Shown one piece after another: positions 1 to 6,931 of a stretch of DNA of 64,000 nt. Every line of letters begins with the position of its first letter. The first letter of the stretch is position 1. The notes under the pieces were generated by a model that was given only the letters and a program-made list of their open reading frames with translations, did no database searches and was not told where the DNA came from. Position numbers and translations under genes: made by a program. The stretch is taken from assembly GCA_000687675.1 (NCBI GenBank), contig JHWS01000006.1, positions 62,001 to 126,000 of the forward strand. Direction: 5' to 3'. This DNA is from Lachnospiraceae bacterium NC2008 (lineage in GTDB: Bacteria > Bacillota > Clostridia > Lachnospirales > Lachnospiraceae).

Positions 1-575
1 ACCTTGATATGCTTCTTCATAAACCGGTAAGACAGATGTCACTTGGTCAGCGTACTTTAAGTGATATCCTGGCAGCATTCTTACATAATCCTAAGATTGT
101 ATTTTTAGATGAGCCTACTATCGGTCTTGACGTATCTATGAAGAGCAAGATCCGAGAGCTTATCTTAGAGCTTAATAAAAAGAAGAACACAACAGTTATT
201 CTTACTACTCATGATATGGGGGATGTTGATGCACTTTGCCGCCGTATAGTTATTATCGATAAGGGTAAGAAGCTTTATGACAATGATATCCAGCACCTTC
301 GCGGCTTCTTTGGTTCATATCGTACACTTAAGATTAGACCAAAGGAAGAAATAAAGCTGGCAGCAGATGAGCTTGAGAAAGAACTTAAAGACCTTGATAT
401 TAAGGTATCTATAAGTGACGACAATGAATGGATTAACCTTCTTGTTAACGAAGATAAGATTAAGGTTTTAGACGTACTTTCTAAGGTTCAGAGCCTGCAT
501 GACATCAGAGATATGCAGCTTGAAGAGATTTCAACAGAGGAAGTTATTAAGAAGATTTACGAAGGTGGAATCTAA
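1..575 (+). CDS. ABC-2 type exporter ATP-binding subunit (5' truncated by window)
   Basis: The reading frame is open from the window edge, so the N-terminal half with Walker A lies outside. What remains shows the ABC signature as SLGQR (in place of LSGGQ), Walker B IVFLDEP, the D-loop GLD and the H-switch TTHD, followed by a roughly 100-residue C-terminal extension. This pattern (SLGQR, then LHNPKIVFLDEPTIGLD) is typical of the COG4586 ATPase family, which works with two ABC-2 permeases. Both permeases follow directly, so the gene is the first visible member of a three-gene export operon. The substrate is unknown. An ATG at position 9 is internal and is not the start. Confidence 0.9.
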   Translation, partial: LDMLLHKPVRQMSLGQRTLSDILAAFLHNPKIVFLDEPTIGLDVSMKSKIRELILELNKKKNTTVILTTHDMGDVDALCRRIVIIDKGKKLYDNDIQHLRGFFGSYRTLKIRPKEEIKLAADELEKELKDLDIKVSISDDNEWINLLVNEDKIKVLDVLSKVQSLHDIRDMQLEEISTEEVIKKIYEGGI

Positions 576-595
576 AAGTAGAAAAGTATATCCGC

Positions 596-626
596 GTGCA
601 TTTAATCCATAAAAAGGCAAATGCAC
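596..626 (+). other. intergenic hairpin between ATPase and first permease
   Basis: The 8-nt arms 596-603 and 619-626 are exact inverted repeats around a 15-nt loop. No T-run follows, so this is probably an RNA-stability or processing element within the operon rather than a terminator. The core GCAAATGC/GCATTTGC recurs in the next intergenic gap (1480-1502). Confidence 0.45.
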
Positions 627-647
627 TAGTAGAAGGGAATGATTAAT

Positions 648-1451
648 ATGGGACTTCGAAAATATTTTACTTTAACCCGTATGGGTATTATAGAAGCATT
701 GCATTACAGATTGTCACTTTACGTTAAGATAATCGGTAATCTTTTATATCTGATACTTATATATTATCTCTGGAAGGCAATCTTCCACAGCGCAGGTACT
801 GATGTAGTTAATGGCATGACATTTGAGTCTACTATGGTTTACCTGGTACTTGCCTCAGCCTTGTACGGCTTTATGGAGATGTATGTTGTCTGGGAGATAG
901 GTCGTAATATTCAAAAGGGCGACATAGTAGTTTATATGCTTAAGCCTATGGAATACAGACATTATCTCTTTTGGGAACTGTCAGGAAGTTTGATTGTAGG
1001 CTTCTTAACTACAGTACTTCCAACATTTATCGTTGTAGCTATAGTAACACATGGAACCATACCGCTTGGTATTAACCTTGCCTACTTTGTGGTTTCGGTA
1101 GCACTTGCCATGATAATCAACTTCCAGATTGACTTTATGGTAGGTAACATCTGTTTCTTTACTGAATCTATCTGGGGTATCAACATGATGAAGCAGGTTA
1201 TAGTGCTCCTCCTTTCAGGTGCAACTATTCCTATAGCATTCTTCCCAGAAGCAGTGAAGAATGTTGTTAATGTACTTCCATTTGTAGCTATATACGATTC
1301 ACCTCTTACAATACTTCTTAATGGTAATGGGGACAGTGCCATGGTTATGGAGAAACTCCTTATCCAGCTTGGATGGGCTGTAGGACTTACTATCCTTAGT
1401 CATATCTTCTGGAAGATATCAGTAAGACAGGTAACTGTAAATGGAGGCTAA
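648..1451 (+). CDS. ABC-2 family exporter permease subunit 1
   Basis: A 267-residue membrane protein with about six hydrophobic segments and no soluble domain, matching the COG4587/DUF990-type permeases that accompany the COG4586 ATPase. An ATG at 639 is in frame, but the Shine-Dalgarno AAGGGA (633-638) abuts it directly, whereas the ATG at 648 has a normal 9-nt spacing; I therefore prefer 648. It would form the membrane channel with the next permease. The exported substrate cannot be read from the sequence. Confidence 0.85.
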   Translation: MGLRKYFTLTRMGIIEALHYRLSLYVKIIGNLLYLILIYYLWKAIFHSAGTDVVNGMTFESTMVYLVLASALYGFMEMYVVWEIGRNIQKGDIVVYMLKPMEYRHYLFWELSGSLIVGFLTTVLPTFIVVAIVTHGTIPLGINLAYFVVSVALAMIINFQIDFMVGNICFFTESIWGINMMKQVIVLLLSGATIPIAFFPEAVKNVVNVLPFVAIYDSPLTILLNGNGDSAMVMEKLLIQLGWAVGLTILSHIFWKISVRQVTVNGG

Positions 1452-1502
1452 AGTTAAGCACCTTCGGGGCTTAACTTACGCATTTGCAAAATTGGCAAAT
1501 GC
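1451..1502 (+). other. two tandem intergenic hairpins
   Basis: Arms 1451-1459 and 1469-1477 (9 bp, loop containing TTCGG) and arms 1480-1487 and 1495-1502 (8 bp, GCATTTGC/GCAAATGC) form back-to-back hairpins between the two permease genes. Neither has a T-run. They probably tune mRNA processing or stability inside the operon. Confidence 0.5.
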
Positions 1503-1524
1503 TCGTTGAATTAGGAGAATTACT

Positions 1525-2331
1525 ATGAATAAAAAACGTGGATTAGGTTTTTATTTAAAGATATATTTTAAGATTATAGGTCAGGATATTAAGTCCAAGA
1601 TGAGCTACCGCTCAGACTTTATAATATCTACACTTGGTATGATACTTACCAATGTTGCCGGCTTCGTATCCTTCTGGATTATGTTTCGTAACTTCCCAAG
1701 CATCAACGGCTGGGGATACTACGAGATGTTATTCCTCTATGGATTCTCACTTATAGCTATTACACCAGTTCAGTGTCTCTTTGATAACAACTGGAGCCTG
1801 CGTATGTTTGTATATAGCGGCGACTTTATAAAGTACTATTTTAGACCAATTAACCTTTTCTTCTACTTCCAGTCAGAAGTATTTGATGTTAAAGGTCTTG
1901 GCCAGCTGGCATTTGGTATAGGTACTTTGGTTTATGCCTGGGGTAAGCTTGGACTTGCAGTTAACGCAGTAGTTTTAATTAAGCTAATCTTATTCCTTAT
2001 AACTGCATCCCTCTTTATGATAGCCCTGCAAAATGCTGCGGCAGCAGCCTGCTTCTGGATGGAGAACTCATACTTCATACTTGAGCTTGCATTTAAATTC
2101 AAGGACTACGCAAAGTATCCTATAACAATCTTCAATGCAGTATTTAAGTTTATCTTTACATTTATGATACCTATAGCATTTATAGCTTACTATCCAAGTA
2201 TGATAATCTTAAGACCTGATGAGGTAGGACTTCTTAGTCTCTTATCTCCAGTAATAGGACTTATCTTCTTTTACGGAAGCTACAAGCTCTGGATGCTTGG
2301 TGCATCAAGATATAACGGAACAGGATCTTAA
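1525..2331 (+). CDS. ABC-2 family exporter permease subunit 2
   Basis: A 268-residue polytopic membrane protein with about six membrane segments, preceded by a clear AGGAGAA ribosome site. An early motif of the type KMSYRSDFIIS at the first membrane entry is typical of COG3694/DUF990 permeases. It follows the other permease and the ATPase in the same direction and completes a standard two-permease, one-ATPase exporter. A strong terminator at 2361-2405 ends the operon. Confidence 0.85.
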   Translation: MNKKRGLGFYLKIYFKIIGQDIKSKMSYRSDFIISTLGMILTNVAGFVSFWIMFRNFPSINGWGYYEMLFLYGFSLIAITPVQCLFDNNWSLRMFVYSGDFIKYYFRPINLFFYFQSEVFDVKGLGQLAFGIGTLVYAWGKLGLAVNAVVLIKLILFLITASLFMIALQNAAAAACFWMENSYFILELAFKFKDYAKYPITIFNAVFKFIFTFMIPIAFIAYYPSMIILRPDEVGLLSLLSPVIGLIFFYGSYKLWMLGASRYNGTGS

Positions 2332-2360
2332 TACAATAGGTTAATTATTCAAAGAAGTGT

Positions 2361-2405
2361 AAAGTGGGACCAAATCAGTGTAATTTGGTTCCGCTTTATT
2401 TTTTT
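2361..2405 (+). terminator. intrinsic terminator of the ABC-2 operon
   Basis: A long stem between 2361-2375 and 2382-2397 (two G-U wobbles), followed by a T-rich run through 2405. Confidence 0.85.
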
Positions 2406-2420
2406 CGTTACAATAAGACT

Positions 2421-2498
2421 ATGACATCTGAGGACGGCCTTTTTAATGTCATAATGTGCCCTAATTTTACTTTATTCCCCCGTCCTCAGCGATGTCAT
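2421..2498 (+). other. long inverted repeat with alternative pairing (possible RNA switch)
   Basis: The 17-nt arm 2421-2437 pairs with 2480-2498, interrupted by a 2-nt bulge, around a 42-nt loop. The first seven bases (ATGACAT) can instead pair with ATGTCAT at 2446-2452, so two exclusive folds exist. It starts just after a possible -10 box (TACAAT, 2409-2414) and lies upstream of the two small genes at 2554 and 2634. I know no named RNA family with this sequence. A cis-regulatory leader, a small RNA or a palindromic repeat element are all possible. Confidence 0.5.
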
Positions 2499-2553
2499 AT
2501 CTAAGAAACATTCAAATTTATCAACAATTATAAGAAGAAAGGAATTGACAATC

Positions 2554-2631
2554 ATGGGAGCAATCGCAGGAGCAGCAATAGGTTTAATAATAGGTGTTAT
2601 TTACGTTCTTACTAAGAAGAAGGAGAAATAA
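2554..2631 (+). CDS. 25-residue hydrophobic microprotein
   Basis: The protein starts MGAIAGAAIG, has one glycine- and alanine-rich membrane segment and ends in the basic tail KKKEK. An AAAGGA ribosome site lies about ten bases upstream of the ATG. The next gene starts two bases after its stop and uses a ribosome site inside its last codons, so translation of the two is likely coupled. The function is unknown. It could be a single-span membrane peptide working with the following single-span protein, or a leader peptide for it. Confidence 0.55.
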   Translation: MGAIAGAAIGLIIGVIYVLTKKKEK

Positions 2632-2633
2632 TC

Positions 2634-3029
2634 ATGGGAACACTTATTGGAGTAGGAGTTTGTGCGGTACTTGCAATAGTAATAGTTATTGTTGGAAGAA
2701 ATGACCAGAAGGAATGTGCGGAGTTTGTTTCAAAACTTACAGGTCAGCAGGTAGATTTCTTAAAAGGAACAGACCCTCAGTTTGTTGAGAAAGATGCCTG
2801 GGTACAGGATGCTATCGTAGCAAAGATGACTGATAAAGGAAATAAGATTAGTCTTAGATTACTTTGGTACAACAGTGTTCTTCAGAATAACGAATATCAG
2901 AAGATTACAATTGCTGATACAAGCATCAGTGCTAGTGAACAGCAGAGCCACAACTTAAAGGTTGGAGATCCAGTAAAGATGTATTTCGCACCTGAAAAGA
3001 CAGTTGGCAGCGTAAAAGTTGTTTGGTAA
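2634..3029 (+). CDS. single-pass membrane protein of unknown function
   Basis: A 131-residue protein with one N-terminal hydrophobic helix (about residues 3-20, rich in V, I, A and G) and a soluble beta-rich domain of about 110 residues that is probably extracytoplasmic. No cysteine motif or known catalytic pattern is visible. AAGGAGAA, inside the end of the preceding 25-codon gene, is the ribosome site. The two genes form a small unit downstream of the inverted repeat at 2421-2498 and end at the hairpin at 3086-3121. I do not recognise the family. Confidence 0.7.
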   Translation: MGTLIGVGVCAVLAIVIVIVGRNDQKECAEFVSKLTGQQVDFLKGTDPQFVEKDAWVQDAIVAKMTDKGNKISLRLLWYNSVLQNNEYQKITIADTSISASEQQSHNLKVGDPVKMYFAPEKTVGSVKVVW

Positions 3030-3085
3030 ATAATCTTTTTTTACATACACATTTTGTAACCCCCAATAACAAAACGTGAGAAAAT

Positions 3086-3121
3086 GAAAATACCCTGAGG
3101 CTTCGGCTTCGGGGTGTTTTC
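3086..3121 (+). terminator. hairpin terminator after the small-protein pair
   Basis: Arms 3086-3099 and 3107-3121 pair over about 14 bp with wobbles. The sequence contains two CTTCGG tetraloop-like motifs and the 3' arm ends in TTTTC. There is no long T-run, so strength is uncertain. Confidence 0.6.
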
Positions 3122-3139
3122 ATATTCTGGTTTAGGTAC

Positions 3140-3306
3140 GCGGGAAGGGGGCTATGTATAATTTGCTCCTAATTGCAAAGCGCTCCGCGAAACTAGTCCA
3201 CAAGTTTCTAAGACGCTCAGGAAAGCCTTTGCGCCTAAGATACTCGGGACGGATTTCCGCTCCGCCGCAATTAATGTCGCAAATTATCCATAGTCCCCCT
3301 TCCCGC
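3140..3306 (+). other. large palindromic, multi-armed structured element A
   Basis: Arm 3140-3166 (starting GCGGGAAGGGGG) pairs almost perfectly with 3279-3306: about 25 bp with a single bulged base and one mismatch. Inside are further nested pairs: 3171-3176 with 3267-3272, a 6-bp hairpin 3189-3194/3203-3208 enclosed by AGCG/CGCT, and a GGACGGA/TCCGCC hairpin near 3247-3266. It is visibly more GC-rich than its surroundings and contains no convincing ORF. It occupies most of the gap 3030-3444. It could be a structured RNA or a non-autonomous palindromic repeat element. It does not match the tRNA, 6S or tmRNA patterns I know. Confidence 0.6.
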
Positions 3307-3444
3307 TACACTGAGAAATAGGAAATGTTACCGAAGTGAGTCTGGGTTGTTACTTAAGTAACTTGAAGATATGGTTTGATGATGGTTTAATTGTATTGTG
3401 GGTTATGGGATGTTAGCTAACCACATTAGGTGGAGGAAGAGATT

Positions 3445-4164
3445 ATGCTTAGAATTGCAATATGTGACGATGACCAGAAGGATAGGGATCGAGTAGAGGG
3501 TCTGGTAAAGAAATATATTGAAGAAAAGAACATAGAAGCTCAGCTTAAGGTTTTTGATCACCCAGATGATCTTATTGCCCAGTGCGAGGACTTTAGACCA
3601 CATATCTTTATCCTTGATATTGTTATGCCTATGCTTTCAGGTATTGAGGCAGCAAGAGAACTTAGATGGAATCTTCCAGATGCTCAGATTATATTTGCAA
3701 CATCTGAAAGTTCATATGCCCTGGAGTCATTTGACGTTAATCCAATTAACTATATTCTTAAGCCAGTTGCTGAGGAGAAGTTATTTACTACACTTGATAT
3801 GGCAATCTCTAGAGTAGGAACTGATGATGACAAAACCCTTACTGTAAAGGTTAAGGGTGGTCTTCAGACTATGAGATTGGATGATATTCTTTATATTGAT
3901 TACAGCAACCATGTTGTAACCTACCATCTTAAGAATGAGGATGCAGTTTCAACTCCAACTCTTAGAATTGGCTTTACGGAATATATGGACAACAACCATC
4001 CAGGTAAGGACTTTGTTCGTTGCCATGAGTCTATAGCAGTTAACGTTGGAGCTATTGATAAGCTTTCAAAGACTGAGTTGGTCCTTCGAAACGAAGAAAC
4101 TATACCTGTTTCAAAGAGCAGATACAGGGAAGTTGCAGATGCATATATGGACTTTAGACTGTAG
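3445..4164 (+). CDS. LytTR-family response regulator (AgrA/VirR-like)
   Basis: A 239-residue two-domain protein. Residues 1-120 form a receiver domain with acidic pocket residues D8 and D9 and the phosphoacceptor D58 in ILDIVMP. Residues about 133-235 are a LytTR DNA-binding domain (YIDYSNH, then FVRCHESIAVN). Start at ATG 3445 is chosen because GGAGGA lies 8 nt upstream; an in-frame GTG at 3430 lies upstream of that site and is unlikely. No histidine kinase is adjacent, so it is an orphan regulator here. LytTR regulators usually control surface, quorum or bacteriocin genes. Confidence 0.92.
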   Translation: MLRIAICDDDQKDRDRVEGLVKKYIEEKNIEAQLKVFDHPDDLIAQCEDFRPHIFILDIVMPMLSGIEAARELRWNLPDAQIIFATSESSYALESFDVNPINYILKPVAEEKLFTTLDMAISRVGTDDDKTLTVKVKGGLQTMRLDDILYIDYSNHVVTYHLKNEDAVSTPTLRIGFTEYMDNNHPGKDFVRCHESIAVNVGAIDKLSKTELVLRNEETIPVSKSRYREVADAYMDFRL

Positions 4165-4194
4165 CATAATGCTGGAAAAAGTTAAAGTTAGTGT

Positions 4195-4239
4195 AAAACA
4201 GGCCAGAATCCGTGTGAGAACTGCCTGTTTTATTTTTTT
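4195..4239 (+). terminator. intrinsic terminator of the response regulator
   Basis: A 9-bp stem AAAACAGGC/GCCTGTTTT (4195-4203 and 4223-4231), followed by an AT7 run. Confidence 0.85.
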
Positions 4240-4287
4240 GTGCTAACTTATGCTTAGAGAGTAAAATAAATAGAAAAGGAATCTGCC

Positions 4288-4494
4288 ATGGGTGATAATG
4301 TCCACGAATATGACGTGCCAAAAAAGAATGGGAGTGTCTGGCCAGAGGATGTATGTCCTGCTTATACTCCAAGAGAAGAAGCGATTCCAAGCATAAGGGG
4401 ATGCTGGTATTGCAGGTATGCGGATTTCCACTTAAAAGAGGAAAAGGTCCTGGAAGTAGGAATTTGCAAATGGCCAAAGAAGATTACAAAGTAA
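4288..4494 (+). CDS. small four-cysteine protein
   Basis: A 68-residue soluble protein with cysteines arranged as VCPAY, GCWYC and GICKW. The spacing could bind one zinc or iron atom, but no named zinc-ribbon family is evident. An AAAAGGA ribosome site lies upstream of ATG 4288 and a terminator hairpin (4523-4551) follows, so it appears to be its own transcription unit between two regulatory genes. Function unknown. Confidence 0.6.
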   Translation: MGDNVHEYDVPKKNGSVWPEDVCPAYTPREEAIPSIRGCWYCRYADFHLKEEKVLEVGICKWPKKITK

Positions 4495-4522
4495 AAAGGG
4501 AATTTGTTAGATTTTTGGTGAG

Positions 4523-4551
4523 AAAAGGATGCTTAAAAGGCATTCTTTTTT
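4523..4551 (+). terminator. intrinsic terminator
   Basis: The stem AAAAGGATGC/GCATTCTTTT (one wobble) ends in a T-run. It closes the small Cys-protein unit. Confidence 0.7.
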
Positions 4552-4617
4552 CATATAGAAAATGTTCACATAATTTGTTCATAAAGTGAAAGAAAATGTG
4601 TCGCAATCCCTTGAAAG

Positions 4618-4626
4618 TGCTATAAT
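4618..4626 (+). promoter_or_regulatory. extended -10 promoter for the HD-GYP gene
   Basis: TGC-TATAAT is an extended -10 element about 47 nt upstream of the GTG start at 4673. No good -35 box is present at 17 nt, which fits an extended -10 promoter. Confidence 0.5.
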
Positions 4627-4672
4627 TATTGCATAAAAGTTTAAAGGGACAACTTAATAGGGGGGACTAGTA

Positions 4673-6730
4673 GTGAAACGTAAATCAAAGATTAGGTTGA
4701 TTTTTGTATATATATTATTTATTCTTGTCAACATCGTGCTAAACCGCTTTGTAAAAGGCTTGGGATGGCCTCTTTATGTTGACAATGTCGGCACTACTCT
4801 TGGTGCGGTACTGGGCGGATATCTTCCCGGCATCTTCGTCGGATATGTTACCAATATTATTAACTCAACAGCAGATCCAACAAACTTATTCTATGCTGGA
4901 ATAAGTGTTCTTATTGCTGTCTCTATTTCCTTTATGGCTGAGAGAGGATTATATAAGAAGTTTTGGAAAGCTCTGCTTACTATTCCTGTTCTGGCATTTA
5001 TGGGAGGCTGCGTAGGTTCAGTTCTTACATATTTCCTATATGGAAGTGATATTGGATTCTGGGCTCAGATATGGAATGACTTTAAACTTGATCTATTAGA
5101 TAAGGCTATAACTGTTGTAATAGCTTATGCCATTATGAAGCTGATACCGAAGAAGGCAGCAGAGGAGCTGGCATTTACCGATTGGTGTCAGAAGCCTCTT
5201 TCCAAGTCTCAGATTAAGATGGCAACACAGGCTTCTAAGAAGGGTATGTCTCTTAGAAACAGGATTATCGTAATCATTACCTGTATTATGGTTTTTGTTG
5301 CTGTAGTAACAACAGCAATTAGTTTCTACATATATAAGAATTTTGCGATTGACCAGTATAAAGCAACCGGAAGAAGTATAGCCAAGCTGGCAGCATCTAC
5401 AGTTGATGGTGATAAGGTGGAAGACTATCTTACAAATGGTGTACAGGCTAATGGTTATGAGGAAACCAAGGAGAGGCTTACCCAGATAAGGGATAGTTCC
5501 GGATATATTGAGTATGTATATGTATATAAGATTATGGAAGACGGCTGCCATGTAGTATTTGACCTTGATACTGAAGAGGTTAGCGGGTCACCGGCAGGAA
5601 CTGTTATAGAATTTGATGAATCATTTATGGAGCTTGTTCCTACCTTGCTAAAGGGAGGAAGTATAGATCCGATTATAACTGATGATACATATGGCTGGCT
5701 TCTTACAGACTATGAGCCTGTATTTAATTCAAAGGGTGAATGTGTTTGTTATGCAGGAGCAGATATTAATATGGAAGAAATCAGGCTCAATGGTATAAGC
5801 TTCCTTGCAAAAGTAATATCTCTGTTTATGGGGTTCTTCATATTAGTTCTTGTACTTTGCATGTGGTTTTCAGAATATCATCTGACATTTCCAGTGGATG
5901 CTATGACATTTGCTGCAGGTGAATTTGCCTATAACAGCGACGATTCTCTGGAAACCAGCGTTGAGAGACTTAAAGAACTTGAGATAACAACCGGTGATGA
6001 GATAGAAAATCTTTACCACGTGATTGTTAAAACCATGAGTGATACTGTGAGGTATGCTGAAGAAGTTCACCAAAAGGGTGACCAGCTTGCCAATATGCAA
6101 AATGGCCTTATCTATATCCTTGCCGACCTGGTAGAAAGCAGAGATAAATGCACTGGCGACCATGTTAAGAAAACAGCAGCCTATGTAAAACTTATCCTTC
6201 AGCTTCTTAAAGAGGATGGAGTATATTCCGATGTTGTCAATGACGATTACATTAAGGATGTATGTAATTCAGCCCCTCTTCACGATGTAGGAAAGATTAA
6301 GGTTTCTGATGTTATCCTTAATAAACCTGCAAGGCTGACTGATGAAGAATATGAGCAGATGAAGAAACATACTACAGAAGGTAAGACTATAATCGAAAGC
6401 GCTATGGCACTTTCAAAAGATGCAGGTTACCTTAGCGAAGCACTTAATCTTGCCACATATCATCATGAAAAGTGGGACGGAACGGGATATCCGGTGGGCA
6501 TGAAGGGAGAGGAGATACCTCTTTCAGCCAGAATCATGGCAGTATCAGACGTATTCGATGCTTTAGTATCTACCAGAAGCTATAAAAAACCATTTACTTT
6601 CGAAGAAGCTATGAAAATCATAGTTGATGGTTCGGGAACACATTTTGATCCAAAAATAGTTAAGGTTTTTTCAGAAAATGCCGATAAAGTTAAAGAGATA
6701 GCTGATGAGCATAAAAGAACAATAGGATAA
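4673..6730 (+). CDS. membrane HD-GYP c-di-GMP phosphodiesterase with ECF-S-like N-terminus and Cache sensor
   Basis: A 685-residue protein. Residues 1-170 form about five to six membrane helices resembling the S-component fold of ECF vitamin transporters (Gly-rich stretch VGTTLGAVLGGYLPG). A further helix near 200 leads into an extracytoplasmic Cache-like sensor (about 220-365), another helix (about 370-390), a linker, and a C-terminal HD-GYP domain (about 480-680). The HD motif HDVGKI (about 536) and HHEKWDGTGYP (about 596) are intact, so hydrolysis of c-di-GMP is expected. GTG is chosen as start because GGGGGG precedes it at normal spacing. The S-component likeness is inferred from pattern and could instead be another multi-helix sensor. 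Confidence 0.88.
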   Translation: MKRKSKIRLIFVYILFILVNIVLNRFVKGLGWPLYVDNVGTTLGAVLGGYLPGIFVGYVTNIINSTADPTNLFYAGISVLIAVSISFMAERGLYKKFWKALLTIPVLAFMGGCVGSVLTYFLYGSDIGFWAQIWNDFKLDLLDKAITVVIAYAIMKLIPKKAAEELAFTDWCQKPLSKSQIKMATQASKKGMSLRNRIIVIITCIMVFVAVVTTAISFYIYKNFAIDQYKATGRSIAKLAASTVDGDKVEDYLTNGVQANGYEETKERLTQIRDSSGYIEYVYVYKIMEDGCHVVFDLDTEEVSGSPAGTVIEFDESFMELVPTLLKGGSIDPIITDDTYGWLLTDYEPVFNSKGECVCYAGADINMEEIRLNGISFLAKVISLFMGFFILVLVLCMWFSEYHLTFPVDAMTFAAGEFAYNSDDSLETSVERLKELEITTGDEIENLYHVIVKTMSDTVRYAEEVHQKGDQLANMQNGLIYILADLVESRDKCTGDHVKKTAAYVKLILQLLKEDGVYSDVVNDDYIKDVCNSAPLHDVGKIKVSDVILNKPARLTDEEYEQMKKHTTEGKTIIESAMALSKDAGYLSEALNLATYHHEKWDGTGYPVGMKGEEIPLSARIMAVSDVFDALVSTRSYKKPFTFEEAMKIIVDGSGTHFDPKIVKVFSENADKVKEIADEHKRTIG

Positions 6731-6756
6731 AGAATTATTATTGGTAACAATTCTTT
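6729..6756 (+). terminator. weak terminator hairpin after the HD-GYP gene
   Basis: AAAGAATT (6729-6736, overlapping the stop codon) pairs with AATTCTTT (6749-6756). An A-rich rather than T-rich tail follows, so confidence is modest. Confidence 0.4.
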
Positions 6757-6776
6757 AATAAAAGAGACAAAAAGGC

Positions 6777-6805
6777 TTGAATTAACGGTTAATAACATAT
6801 ATAAT
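6777..6805 (+). promoter_or_regulatory. sigma-70-type promoter for the surface-protein gene
   Basis: TTGAAT, a 17-nt spacer and TATAAT. Transcription would start near 6812 and give a leader of about 120 nt that contains the hairpin at 6842-6888. Confidence 0.7.
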
Positions 6806-6841
6806 ACCCTTACTAAATGAGATTTTTTACTTGCTATGTTT

Positions 6842-6888
6842 GCCTAGACAAATTTCAACTAGTGAAAGGGTTGTGTCCAGGCTTTTTT
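6842..6888 (+). promoter_or_regulatory. attenuator-like terminator in the 5' leader
   Basis: GCCTAGACAA (6842-6851) pairs with TTGTGTCCAGGC (6871-6882), with a nested TTCA/TGAA stem, and a T6 run follows directly. It lies between the promoter at 6777 and the start codon at 6932, so most transcripts would stop unless something relieves it. No known ligand-binding or T-box motif is recognisable. Confidence 0.6.
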
Positions 6889-6931
6889 GCTTGGCATAAA
6901 AGCAAAAATTTTATGTAGGAGGGAAAAAAAG

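Noticed and set aside
3140-3306. Element A as 6S RNA, tmRNA or a tRNA-like gene
   Set aside because: It lacks the single-stranded central bubble pattern of 6S RNA, a tmRNA tag frame or CCA-type acceptor, and any T-loop consensus.
6806-6931. c-di-GMP riboswitch in the leader after the HD-GYP gene
   Set aside because: The conserved GEMM core sequences are not present; only a terminator-type hairpin is seen.
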